The translations under genes were made by a program, and so were the position numbers. A stretch of 12,262 bases of DNA from Ruminiclostridium sp. (GTDB lineage Bacteria > Bacillota > Clostridia > DSM-8532). How positions within the stretch are numbered: position 1 is the stretch's first letter; every line of letters begins with the position of its first letter. Location of the stretch: contig DOHN01000021.1 of the NCBI GenBank assembly GCA_003535195.1, forward strand, positions 12,078-24,339, read 5' to 3'. Below are positions 6,080 to 12,262 of the stretch, in pieces. The notes beneath the pieces are model-generated. The model did no database searches. It worked only from the letters and a program-made list of their open reading frames with translations, and was not told the DNA's origin.

Positions 6080-7966
6080 ATGAACGAAAAAGGCAGTATA
6101 TCTATTCATACGGAGAATATTTTTCCCATCATAAAAAAATGGTTATATTCGGAAAAGGATATTTTTATAAGAGAGATCGTTTCTAATGCAGCCGATGCCA
6201 TCAGCAAGCTTAAAAAGCTTTCCGGCATGGGAGAAGCAAGTCTTCCTGAAGGCTACAGGCCCCGCATAGACGTTGTGGTCAACAAAGAAAAAGGTACGAT
6301 TTCGGTCACCGATAACGGTATCGGCATGACGGACGAGGAAGTAAAGAAATATATTAATCAAATCGCTTTTTCGGGTGCTAAGGATTTTATTGAGAAATAT
6401 AAGGACAAAACTGATGATCAGCAGATTATAGGGCATTTCGGCCTGGGCTTTTATTCCGCCTTCATGGTCAGTGAGAAGGTTACCATTGACACCCTGTCCT
6501 ATGCAGAGGGCCAGAAGGCTGTGCACTGGGAGAGTACGGGCGATACGGAATATTCCATGGGGGACTCCTCCAAAGATACGGTTGGTACCACTGTGACCCT
6601 TTATATCGCCGAAGATTCCAAAGAATTCCTTGAGCCATGGACACTTCGGGAGACCCTCAAGAAATATTTTGCGTTTTTACAGTCTGAAATTTTTCTGACC
6701 GATGAAAATGAGAAGAAAGAGGACAAGGAACAGGAGAAGGCTGAAGACAAGCCCGAAGAAAAGAAGGAAAAATCAATCAACAATACCCATCCTCTTTGGC
6801 TGAAAAACCCCAGGGAATGCACGGACGAAGAATATAAGGCTTTCTATCATGAAGTGTTCCAGGATTTTAATGATCCTTTGTTCTGGATCCACATCAATAT
6901 GGATTATCCTTTCAATATGAAGGGGATCATCTACTTTCCAAAGCTGAAGCATGAGCTTGAGACCATGGAAGGAAAAGTGAAGCTGTACTATAATCAGGTC
7001 TTTGTGGCCGATAATGTGAAAGAGGTCATTCCGGAATTTTTGCTGATGTTAAAGGGCTGCCTGGACTGCCCGGATCTTCCGCTCAATGTTTCAAGAAGCT
7101 TTTTGCAGAATGAGGGATATGCGGATAAGATTTCAAACCACATTATCAAAAAGGTAGCCGATAAATTGCAGCTCATGTTTAAAAAGGACCGGGAGAGCTT
7201 TGAAAAATACTGGGATGATATCAGCCCCTTTGTAAAATATGGCTGTATGAGGGAGCCTAAATTTAACGACAAAATGAAGGATATACTCATCTATAAGACC
7301 ATCTACGATAGATACCAGACCCAGGCCGAATATCTGGAAGGCAACACGGATGAGAAGAAGACCATATACTATGTCAATGACGAAAAGCAGCAGGCCCAGT
7401 ATATTCGCATGTTCAAGGAACAAAACCTGAACGCGGTTATATTGAATACCATGATCGATGTGCACTTCATCACCTATATGGAGCAGCATAACAGCAATAT
7501 CAAGTTTATGCGCGTGGATGCGGATATTACGGGTGTAATGAAAAACAGCGACGACAACGAAGACGAAGACAAGAAGCTTTTGGAGAAGCTTGAAAAGCTC
7601 TTCAAGGAGGCCACCGGAAAAGAAAAACTTAAAGTTAAGGTGGAGAGCTTAAAGACTGAATCCATGCCGGCTGTCGTTCTGCTTTCGGAGGAAGCCCGCC
7701 GCTTTAAGGAAATGAGCAGGGTGTACGGAGGAAGCTTTAATACGGCTGAACTCTTCCCGGAGGAAGAAACCTTGGTATTGAACAGCAAAAATACCCTCAT
7801 CAGAAGAATAGCGGATCTTTATGAAACGGATAATAAAAAAGAGGATGCACTTACCGGCGCAAGCCAGATCTACGATCTTGCCCTTCTGAACAACAGACAG
7901 TTAGAGCCTGACACCATGGCTAAATTCATTGAACGGAGCAATGCACTCTTATTGAGGTTACTATGA
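6080..7966 (+). CDS. htpG: Molecular chaperone HtpG (bacterial Hsp90)
   Basis: This full-length 628-residue Hsp90-family chaperone is an ATP-driven dimer that remodels client proteins in the cytoplasm. The N-terminal GHKL ATPase domain shows [10 protein letters not shown] (31-40, with the probable catalytic Glu32 and Mg-binding Asn36), T-D-N-G-I-G-M-T (77-84) and G-H-F-G-L-G-F-Y-S (118-126). A Lys/Glu-rich linker occupies about 209-232. The middle domain contains [13 protein letters not shown], with the catalytic-loop Arg, and a C-terminal dimerisation part follows. GGGAGG lies 8 nt before the ATG. CIRCE and two candidate promoters upstream point to HrcA heat-shock control; in B. subtilis, by contrast, htpG is outside the HrcA regulon. 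The stop overlaps the queA start by 4 nt, so the two are probably translated together. Confidence 0.97.
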   Translation: MNEKGSISIHTENIFPIIKKWLYSEKDIFIREIVSNAADAISKLKKLSGMGEASLPEGYRPRIDVVVNKEKGTISVTDNGIGMTDEEVKKYINQIAFSGAKDFIEKYKDKTDDQQIIGHFGLGFYSAFMVSEKVTIDTLSYAEGQKAVHWESTGDTEYSMGDSSKDTVGTTVTLYIAEDSKEFLEPWTLRETLKKYFAFLQSEIFLTDENEKKEDKEQEKAEDKPEEKKEKSINNTHPLWLKNPRECTDEEYKAFYHEVFQDFNDPLFWIHINMDYPFNMKGIIYFPKLKHELETMEGKVKLYYNQVFVADNVKEVIPEFLLMLKGCLDCPDLPLNVSRSFLQNEGYADKISNHIIKKVADKLQLMFKKDRESFEKYWDDISPFVKYGCMREPKFNDKMKDILIYKTIYDRYQTQAEYLEGNTDEKKTIYYVNDEKQQAQYIRMFKEQNLNAVILNTMIDVHFITYMEQHNSNIKFMRVDADITGVMKNSDDNEDEDKKLLEKLEKLFKEATGKEKLKVKVESLKTESMPAVVLLSEEARRFKEMSRVYGGSFNTAELFPEEETLVLNSKNTLIRRIADLYETDNKKEDALTGASQIYDLALLNNRQLEPDTMAKFIERSNALLLRLL

Positions 7967-8988
7967 AGCTACATGATTTTTGGTATGATCTTCCCGAACG
8001 CCTGATCGCCCAGAACCCTCTTGAAAAAAGAGATATGTCGAGGCTTCTGGTGCTGGACAGGAAGAAGGATGTTCTCGAACACAAGCACTTTTCAGATTTG
8101 CCCGGGTATTTAGAGCCGGGGGATTGTCTGGTTATTAATAACACCCGGGTGCTTCCGGCCAGACTTTTAGGACAGAAGGAAGGAAGCGGAGGCAAAATCG
8201 AATTTGTTCTTTTGAAAAGAATAGAGGCGGATATCTGGGAGGTCATATTAAAACCGGGCAGAAAGGCCAAGCCGGGAAGCCGCTTTATATTTGGAGACGG
8301 GCTTTTAAAGGCTGAAATCCTGGAAATCGCCGAAGAGGGCAATCGGATTGTAAAGTTCTTTTATGACGGCGTATTTGAAGAAATTCTTGATAAAGTGGGG
8401 GTAATGCCATTACCCCCATATATCCACGCAACCCTTCAGGATAAGGAACGCTATCAGACGGTGTATTCCAAAATCAACGGCTCGGCGGCCGCCCCCACGG
8501 CCGGGCTCCATTTTACACCCGAGCTTTTTGACATCATTCGTGAAAAAGGCGTGAACATTGCAGAATTAACCCTGCATGTAGGGCTTGGAACCTTCCGGCC
8601 TGTCAAAACTGAAAATATTCTGGAGCATCATATGCATAAAGAGTATTATACCATCAGTCCGGAAACCTGTGCGCTCATCAATGGCACCAGGGAACAGGGA
8701 AAGCGGGTCATTGCCGTTGGAACAACCAGTGTTCGGGTATTGGAAACTCAGACCAGGGAGGACGGCAGGATCTACCCCGGGGAAGGGGAAACCGATATAT
8801 TCATTTATCCCGGATATTCATTTAGGATGGTGGACGCCCTTATAACTAATTTTCATCTTCCCGAATCCACACTCATTATGCTGGTCAGCGCCTTTGCCGG
8901 AAAGGATAGAATTTTGAATGCCTATCAGGAAGCTATAGCCCTTGAATACCGTTTTTTCAGCTTTGGGGATGCCATGCTGATTCTCTAA
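7963..8988 (+). CDS. queA: tRNA preQ1(34) S-adenosylmethionine ribosyltransferase-isomerase QueA
   Basis: This 341-residue enzyme uses S-adenosylmethionine as ribosyl donor to convert preQ1 at the wobble position of GUN-anticodon tRNAs to epoxyqueuosine. Family motifs are all visible: [14 protein letters not shown] near the start, [11 protein letters not shown], the G-V-M-P-L-P-P-Y-I segment, [21 protein letters not shown] (catalytic-core signature), [11 protein letters not shown] and [10 protein letters not shown]. Length is normal. The ATG overlaps the htpG stop (ATGA), with GAGGT just upstream inside htpG. The usual partner tgt is not found downstream; the next gene has its own promoter. 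Heat-shock-linked expression of a tRNA-modification gene is inferred from this arrangement. Confidence 0.97.
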   Translation: MKLHDFWYDLPERLIAQNPLEKRDMSRLLVLDRKKDVLEHKHFSDLPGYLEPGDCLVINNTRVLPARLLGQKEGSGGKIEFVLLKRIEADIWEVILKPGRKAKPGSRFIFGDGLLKAEILEIAEEGNRIVKFFYDGVFEEILDKVGVMPLPPYIHATLQDKERYQTVYSKINGSAAAPTAGLHFTPELFDIIREKGVNIAELTLHVGLGTFRPVKTENILEHHMHKEYYTISPETCALINGTREQGKRVIAVGTTSVRVLETQTREDGRIYPGEGETDIFIYPGYSFRMVDALITNFHLPESTLIMLVSAFAGKDRILNAYQEAIALEYRFFSFGDAMLIL

Positions 8989-9010
8989 TCAAATTCTAAT
9001 TCCGGTCCCA

Positions 9011-9038
9011 TTGTATTATCATATTGGTTCGTTATAAT
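9011..9038 (+). promoter_or_regulatory. Sigma-A-type promoter for the repeated membrane protein
   Basis: TTGTAT (9011-9016) and a perfect TATAAT (9033-9038) are separated by 16 bp. Transcription would start near 9045, giving a leader of about 30 nt before the ATG at 9076. An in-frame ATG at 9037 overlaps this -10 element, which argues against using it as the start codon. Confidence 0.65.
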
Positions 9039-9075
9039 GAATCATAGTGCAGATGGAATAAACGGAGGGCATATT

Positions 9076-9735
9076 ATGAGAAACCGCTCGAAATATGTGA
9101 CGGGAGCTATTCTTGTTATATTTGGCATATTGATTATATCGGGCAACCTGGGATTTTTTGATATATCGTGGATATTCAGGCTGACCTGGCCTATGATCGT
9201 AATTGGTATATCTTTTTTATTTTTTCTTGGCTACTTTACCAGAAGGCCCTACGGAGCAGGTCTTCTGGTGCCGGCAGGGATCCTGCTTACCGTCGGCATC
9301 ACCTTGCTTTTGGGTGAAACCTTTTCCTATGAATGGGTGTGGCCGGGCTTTATAGCCGCTCCGGCAGTGGGATTGTGGCTCCTCTATACATTTGGGGACA
9401 GAGCTCCCGGATTGCTTGTGCCCATCGGTATTTTATTGACCACCGCAGGAATATGCCTGTTTGCGACGGTATTTAATGCATGGGATATTGTATGGCCCGG
9501 TTTTATTATGGCTCCCGCCATTGGACTGTTTCTGCTGTATCTGGCAGGAAACAGGGAGCCGGGGCTTTTAATACCCGTTTTTATCCTGACCTCTATTTCA
9601 GTCCTGTTGTTTTCCATCTTTTGTCTGGGGCGGTTTGCCTGGACTTTTAAGTACATTGCAGGGGGGGCGCTGGTTTTTGCAGGTCTTGCGACCATACTGA
9701 AAAAGCCTGGGGACTCCAATCATAACGGTTATTAA
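9076..9735 (+). CDS. Multi-pass membrane protein with four repeated helix-pair units (LiaF/LiaI-like)
   Basis: This 219-residue, almost wholly hydrophobic protein has about eight membrane segments. Four related units of about 50 residues can be seen. They start near V-T-G-A-I-L-V-I-F-G-I-L (8), G-L-L-V-P-A-G-I-L-L-T-V-G (63), G-L-L-V-P-I-G-I-L-L-T-T-A-G (113) and G-L-L-I-P-V-F-I-L-T (164). Units two and three share W-P-G-F-I-x-A-P-A-x-G-L-x-L-L-Y at corresponding positions. The first part resembles the small transmembrane domains of LiaI/LiaF-type envelope-stress proteins, but there is no adjacent two-component system. GGAGGG (9064-9069) is 6 nt before ATG 9076. The in-frame ATG at 9037 lies in the promoter and has no ribosome site. 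The tail is short and hydrophilic. Function is unknown. Confidence 0.75.
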   Translation: MRNRSKYVTGAILVIFGILIISGNLGFFDISWIFRLTWPMIVIGISFLFFLGYFTRRPYGAGLLVPAGILLTVGITLLLGETFSYEWVWPGFIAAPAVGLWLLYTFGDRAPGLLVPIGILLTTAGICLFATVFNAWDIVWPGFIMAPAIGLFLLYLAGNREPGLLIPVFILTSISVLLFSIFCLGRFAWTFKYIAGGALVFAGLATILKKPGDSNHNGY

Positions 9736-9739
9736 ATTG

Positions 9740-9764
9740 AAAAAAACGTCATATTCATGACGTT
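9740..9764 (-). terminator. Rho-independent terminator of the minus-strand genes
   Basis: Read on the minus strand, AACGTCA (9758-9764), loop TGAATA and TGACGTT (9745-9751) form a 7-bp stem running into a long T tract (complement of the A run at 9740-9746). It faces the plus-strand membrane gene, whose stop is at 9735. It supports real transcription from the right through the two tiny minus-strand genes. Confidence 0.75.
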
Positions 9765-9780
9765 GATCATATATGGAAGA

Positions 9781-9805
9781 AGGCTGCCATCATATTTGGC
9801 AGCCT
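9781..9805 (+). terminator. Convergent-region hairpin, probable terminator of the plus-strand membrane gene
   Basis: AGGCTGCCA (9781-9789) and TGGCAGCCT (9797-9805) form a perfect 9-bp stem with a 7-nt loop. The following CTTGTGTGTG is a poor T tract, and the minus-strand tail is no better. It may be a weak terminator or an RNA-end stabiliser. Together with the stronger minus-strand terminator it insulates the convergent genes. Confidence 0.5.
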
Positions 9806-9835
9806 CTTGTGTGTGAATAAGGAACTTTCAGGGCT

Positions 9836-9952
9836 TTACTTGGATCCCTGATTCTGATTGTGTTCTGCACCTTTTGGCAGATTTGCTGTTTCTCCAAGAT
9901 TTTGAGCTTTTTTCTTGGAGGATTTGGGTGCATTATTCTTGTTCTTTCCCAT
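9836..9952 (-). CDS. Tiny Asn/Lys/Gln-rich hydrophilic protein, possibly a small spore protein
   Basis: A 38-residue reading frame begins M-G-K-N-K-N-N-A-P-K-S-S-K-K-K and ends in an N-Q-N-Q-G-S-K tail. It is very polar, with no Cys, Trp, Tyr or Phe. GGTGAT, part of the sequence complementary to the 16S rRNA 3' end, lies 5 nt before the ATG. It sits 62 bp after the neighbouring 47-aa gene and just before the minus-strand terminator, which argues that it is expressed. Composition recalls small acid-soluble spore proteins such as SspN or SspP of Bacillus, but I cannot show homology. A longer overlapping frame (to 9999) has no ATG and no ribosome site, and its stop falls within the 9781-9805 hairpin, so I prefer this one. 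Confidence 0.55.
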   Translation of the reverse strand: MGKNKNNAPKSSKKKAQNLGETANLPKGAEHNQNQGSK

Positions 9953-10014
9953 TGCATATCACCATTCTTAGTTTTTCTGGTTGCCGTCTTTTTATGCAAA
10001 ATATTTAGCTGCCT

Positions 10015-10158
10015 TTAACGATAGGGTGCTTCGTTGCCGGGTACTACCGGATTCTTGCTGTTTGGTACCTGATTAAGGCGTTTTTCATTCTCACCGTTTC
10101 TTGTTTCTTTGGTATTGGTGTTCGACTTCGGGTTATTGGGCTGTTGATTCTTAGACAT
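10015..10158 (-). CDS. Tiny Asn/Pro-rich hydrophilic protein, possibly a small spore protein
   Basis: A 47-residue reading frame begins M-S-K-N-Q-Q-P-N-N-P-K-S-N-T-N-T and ends V-V-P-G-N-E-A-P-Y-R. About a quarter of the residues are Asn, and it has no Cys and no hydrophobic core, so it is likely disordered. A strong AAGGAG (10166-10171) lies 7 nt before the ATG, which is the main reason to accept so short a gene. It follows the DAHPS-PDT gene by 100 bp on the same strand. I see no terminator and no confident sigma-A promoter in that gap. A sporulation promoter could not be confirmed by eye. It resembles the 38-aa neighbour in composition and in its M-x-K-N start, so they may be related. Function is unknown; a spore-core or matrix protein is a guess. 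Confidence 0.65.
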   Translation of the reverse strand: MSKNQQPNNPKSNTNTKETRNGENEKRLNQVPNSKNPVVPGNEAPYR

Positions 10159-10258
10159 AAGCTTGCTCCTTTCCGGATTGATAGTTGTTATTAGCTATTT
10201 TTGCATATAAATGTGGAAAATATACCTAATTTTTTGGAAAATCATAAGTTCTGCTGAA

Positions 10259-11836
10259 TCATTCCGTAGTGATCTTACATTTTGCTTTAAACAGAACAAA
10301 TTCGGTATAGTTATTTTCTTTATCCTGGATATTATCCTTTATAACAACCAGCCTGTTTAGCTTTGCCGCAGTTTCGCTGGCAATGGCTGCCGAGCATTTA
10401 TCGTTGAGGGCGGCCACTGCTGCAGCCGCGGCAGAGGTAGTGGAATAGGGGAGGATCTGGCAGTCGGGCAGGGTCTCTAAAAAATTCTTGCACTGCTCCA
10501 ATGCCTTATGGTGGGAATATATTTTGCGGATGCTGGAAAGCTCGGTCCCGGCCGGCGCCACCAGCATCTGGTTAATTTTGATCCGGATCCGGTCAATAAT
10601 CGTAAATTCATCTTTTGCCAGGCGCTCCGACACCTCCGACACTTTTCCGGCAATCGTATTTTCGCAGGGAACCACGCCCATCTCAATTTTTTGGTTCAAA
10701 ACAGCATCAAAGACGTCGTCAAAGTGTTCGAACCCCGTCAAAGCAGAGTTGGAGCACAATTTTTCCGCGGCCTCGTTGGCAAAGGAGCCCGGCGTCCCGG
10801 CATAGGCGGCCGTATGCGGAATGGAGATGTCTCTGCCTTCAAAGCGGGCATATTCTCTCAGCTTTGGCATGACATAAGAGAATTCGGCAGGGGTGATGGA
10901 CTGGGGTCCGTCGGACAAAGCCTTCATGGGATTATTATGAACTTCTATAATAAGGCCGTCCGCACCCACAGCCACAGCCGCCTTTGCCAGCGGTTCCACC
11001 ATCCAGGACAGGCCTGTTCCATGGCTGGGGTCCACCAGGACGGGAAGATGGCTCATTCGCTTTAGAGCAGGAACAGCACTGAGGTCAAGGGTGTTGCGCG
11101 TATAGGTTTCATGGGTTCGGATTCCTCTTTCGCAGAGAATGACCTGGGTATTTCCCTCGCTCATAATATACTCACAAGCCATGAGCAGCTCCTCTAATGT
11201 ATTGGCAAAGCCTCTTTTCAAAAGAACAGGTTTGCTGATTCTGCCAAGCTCTTTTAAAAGTTCAAAGTTTTGCATGTTTCTGGCGCCGACCTGAATAAGA
11301 TCCACATATTGTTCAAAAATCTCCAGGGAGCCGGTGTTTGTTATTTCAGATACGATGGGAAGTCCGGCGAGTTCCCCTGCTTTTTTTAAAAGTATAAGAC
11401 CCTCGTCTTTCAGGCCCTGAAAGGCATAAGGGGAAGTTCTGGGCTTGAAAGCTCCGCCTCTTAGCATATTTGCTCCGGACTTTTTTACCTGCTGGGCTAT
11501 TTTTATGATCTGCTCCTCCGATTCTACCGAACAGGGCCCTGCAATGACGGCCAACTCCTTACCGCCTACTTCCGTATTTCCGACTCGGATAATAGTATTC
11601 TCAGGATGAAATTTACGGTTTGCCTTTTTATATGGTTCCTGAACCTTTAAGACCTTTTCCACAGCTTCATGCATGCCTACTTCGTCAACAGAGAGGTGGG
11701 AGGTATCACCCACCAGCCCCAGCACGGTTTTTTCAGTGCCATAGATGGGATTCACTTCAAGACCTTTTTCGGTGATCCAGCTCTTTAAGCAGTCAACCTT
11801 GTCCTGCTCAATACCCTGTTTCAATACGATAATCAT
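10259..11836 (-). CDS. Fusion enzyme: DAHP synthase + prephenate dehydratase catalytic domain
   Basis: This 525-residue protein joins two aromatic-pathway enzymes. Residues 1-70 are a ferredoxin-like regulatory domain, and about 75-337 are a type I-beta DAHP synthase condensing PEP and erythrose 4-phosphate. Its motifs are A-G-P-C-S-V-E-S (Cys102), [12 protein letters not shown] (126-137), Q-V-G-A-R-N-M-Q-N (182-190), [10 protein letters not shown] (236-245), D-P-S-H-G-T-G (His272) and I-E-V-H (Glu298); Cys102, His272, Glu298 and Asp309 are probable metal ligands. Residues 340-518 match prephenate dehydratase: A-Y-A-G-T-P-G-S-F (344-352), [10 protein letters not shown] (Asn393), [10 protein letters not shown] (Ser441, Gln448) and N-Y-T-E-F (Thr511). 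The normal T-R-F is T-E-F, and the C-terminal ACT domain that senses phenylalanine is absent. AAAGGAGG precedes the ATG. A T-box leader controls it. Confidence 0.93.
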   Translation of the reverse strand: MIIVLKQGIEQDKVDCLKSWITEKGLEVNPIYGTEKTVLGLVGDTSHLSVDEVGMHEAVEKVLKVQEPYKKANRKFHPENTIIRVGNTEVGGKELAVIAGPCSVESEEQIIKIAQQVKKSGANMLRGGAFKPRTSPYAFQGLKDEGLILLKKAGELAGLPIVSEITNTGSLEIFEQYVDLIQVGARNMQNFELLKELGRISKPVLLKRGFANTLEELLMACEYIMSEGNTQVILCERGIRTHETYTRNTLDLSAVPALKRMSHLPVLVDPSHGTGLSWMVEPLAKAAVAVGADGLIIEVHNNPMKALSDGPQSITPAEFSYVMPKLREYARFEGRDISIPHTAAYAGTPGSFANEAAEKLCSNSALTGFEHFDDVFDAVLNQKIEMGVVPCENTIAGKVSEVSERLAKDEFTIIDRIRIKINQMLVAPAGTELSSIRKIYSHHKALEQCKNFLETLPDCQILPYSTTSAAAAAVAALNDKCSAAIASETAAKLNRLVVIKDNIQDKENNYTEFVLFKAKCKITTE

Positions 11837-11872
11837 TTTTGCAAGCCTCCTTTAAAAATATGTTAAACCGTC

Positions 11873-11909
11873 AAAAAAGCCTTCGTCTCCTAAAAAGGGA
11901 CGAAGGCTT
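11873..11909 (-). terminator. T-box leader rho-independent terminator
   Basis: On the minus strand, AAGCCTTCGTC pairs with GACGAAGGCTT around a short loop, with CC/GG pairing and one bulged A near the top, and ends in a run of T (11873-11878). It lies directly after the T-box core and 37 nt before the start codon, so it is the attenuator that uncharged tRNA would disrupt. Confidence 0.92.
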
Positions 11910-12167
11910 AAGCTTTCGCGGTACCACCCAAATTCACCAATCATGGTGCACTCACTTATTGGGATACGGGATTACTCCGATATCCTGTCCTGATAACGCT
12001 GGACTTGCGCACTTACCTACTAGCCTTTTGGCATTGAGCTCATGTGCTCAGGAGAGAACTTCGGAAAGTTTTAGGTCATAAGGCCGCTCTCAGTCTTTGG
12101 CGGCTTCTCCCTGTAGGCTAAAAACCTCTTACTTTTCTCCGTCAATGCATTTTGTGATTTTGTTGTT
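11873..12167 (-). promoter_or_regulatory. T-box riboswitch, probable phenylalanine specifier
   Basis: The minus-strand leader contains the conserved T-box core G-G-G-T-G-G-T-A-C-C-G-C-G at 11917-11929, followed by the attenuator stem. Further upstream, a long Stem I can be drawn: GGAGAA with AAGTAAG on the rising side (around 12130-12140) against TTCTCTCC on the falling side, and GGTTTTTAG pairing with CTAAAAC. The internal loop on the falling side reads ACTTTCCGAAG. It holds TTC (12064-12066), a Phe codon, as the best specifier candidate. Uncharged tRNA-Phe would stabilise the antiterminator and allow transcription of the DAHPS-PDT gene. The T-box call is firm; the Phe reading rests on my manual fold plus the gene's function. 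Confidence 0.93.
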
Positions 12168-12173
12168 TTTAAT

Positions 12174-12202
12174 ATATTATGATGCCCGTTTAAAATTGTC
12201 AA
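12174..12202 (-). promoter_or_regulatory. Sigma-A promoter of the T-box/DAHPS-PDT operon
   Basis: On the minus strand, a perfect TTGACA (12197-12202) and TAATAT (12174-12179) are separated by exactly 17 bp. Transcription would begin near 12167, giving a leader of about 330 nt, the right size for a T-box. Confidence 0.85.
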
Positions 12203-12218
12203 TATGTATTTTTTGTTT

Positions 12219-12262
12219 CTTCGATTCGAAAATCCGTCAGGGATTTTACTCGGTAGCTCCGC
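12219..12262. repeat. Right-end hairpin element related to the left end
   Basis: AAAATCC (12229-12235), loop GTCAG and GGATTTT (12241-12247) form a 7-bp stem. It is followed 8 bp later by GCTCCGC at the very end, and preceded by CTTCGATTCG (12219-12228). The reverse complement matches the plan of bases 1-35 (GCGGAGC, 8-9 bp, 7-bp stem, loop C(G/T)GAC, stem). CGAATCGAAG recurs at 145-154. The element lies just upstream of the T-box promoter and is cut by the window edge. Confidence 0.45.

Noticed and set aside
9037..9075. Upstream ATG extension of the repeated membrane protein
   Set aside because: The ATG overlaps the TATAAT -10 element and has no Shine-Dalgarno site; ATG 9076 has GGAGGG 6 nt upstream.
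9790..9999. 69-codon minus-strand frame
   Set aside because: It begins at TTG without a ribosome site, ends inside the 9781-9805 hairpin and has random-looking composition. The 38-codon frame at 9836-9952 has an ATG and GGTGAT.
10159..10258. Sporulation (sigma F/G) promoter before the 47-aa gene
   Set aside because: GGTATATTT and similar AT-rich strings are present, but no -35/-10 pair fits a sigma F or G consensus well enough to report.
10508..11065. 185-codon plus-strand frame
   Set aside because: It is a shadow opposite the strongly supported DAHPS-PDT gene and has no recognisable domain.
11839..12081. 80-codon plus-strand frame
   Set aside because: It runs antisense through the T-box leader, whose core and terminator explain the sequence.

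Overview
The window looks like a chromosomal segment from a Gram-positive member of Bacillota, most likely class Clostridia. The evidence is the yggS-sepF-yggT-divIVA division cluster, purine-rich Shine-Dalgarno sites before almost every gene, a CIRCE operator, a T-box leader, and a YnbB-type PLP enzyme. Two tiny Asn/Lys-rich genes are compatible with a spore former. I cannot place it at genus level. No transposase, phage gene, CRISPR array, tRNA or rRNA is visible.

Left part, plus strand. After about 220 bp of gene-free, structured DNA, a sigma-A-like promoter (225-253) with a hairpin near +1 leads into a membrane-anchored TPR protein and a methionine gamma-lyase-family PLP enzyme (YnbB). 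Next come a HlyD-like single-pass envelope protein, YggS/YlmE (overlapping the HlyD-like gene by 4 nt), SepF, YggT/YlmG and a DivIVA-domain protein. I see no strong terminator inside this run. It may be one long cell-envelope/division transcription unit, with the palindrome after divIVA as a possible end.

Middle, plus strand. A perfect CIRCE operator (5983-6009) lies before htpG, with one candidate promoter on each side. htpG overlaps queA by 4 nt, so a queuosine tRNA-modification gene may be co-expressed with a heat-shock chaperone. A separate sigma-A-like promoter (9011-9038) drives a four-unit repeated membrane protein.

Right part, minus strand. A consensus promoter (12174-12202) starts a leader of about 330 nt. 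It is a T-box riboswitch with a TTC (Phe) candidate specifier, a T-box core and a rho-independent terminator. It controls a 525-aa fusion of a DAHP synthase and a prephenate dehydratase catalytic domain that lacks the usual ACT domain. The fusion joins the first step of the aromatic pathway to the phenylalanine-specific branch, which agrees with a Phe T-box. Downstream are two very small genes (47 and 38 aa) and a minus-strand terminator facing the plus-strand membrane gene.

The two ends of the window carry related hairpins in inverted orientation: a shared GCGGAGC, a 7-bp stem with compensating changes, and loop C(G/T)GAC. This suggests two copies of a dispersed intergenic element. The items most worth a second look are the DAHPS-PDT fusion with its T-box, the CIRCE/two-promoter arrangement at htpG-queA, the HlyD-like gene in the division cluster, the two tiny genes, and the end repeats.
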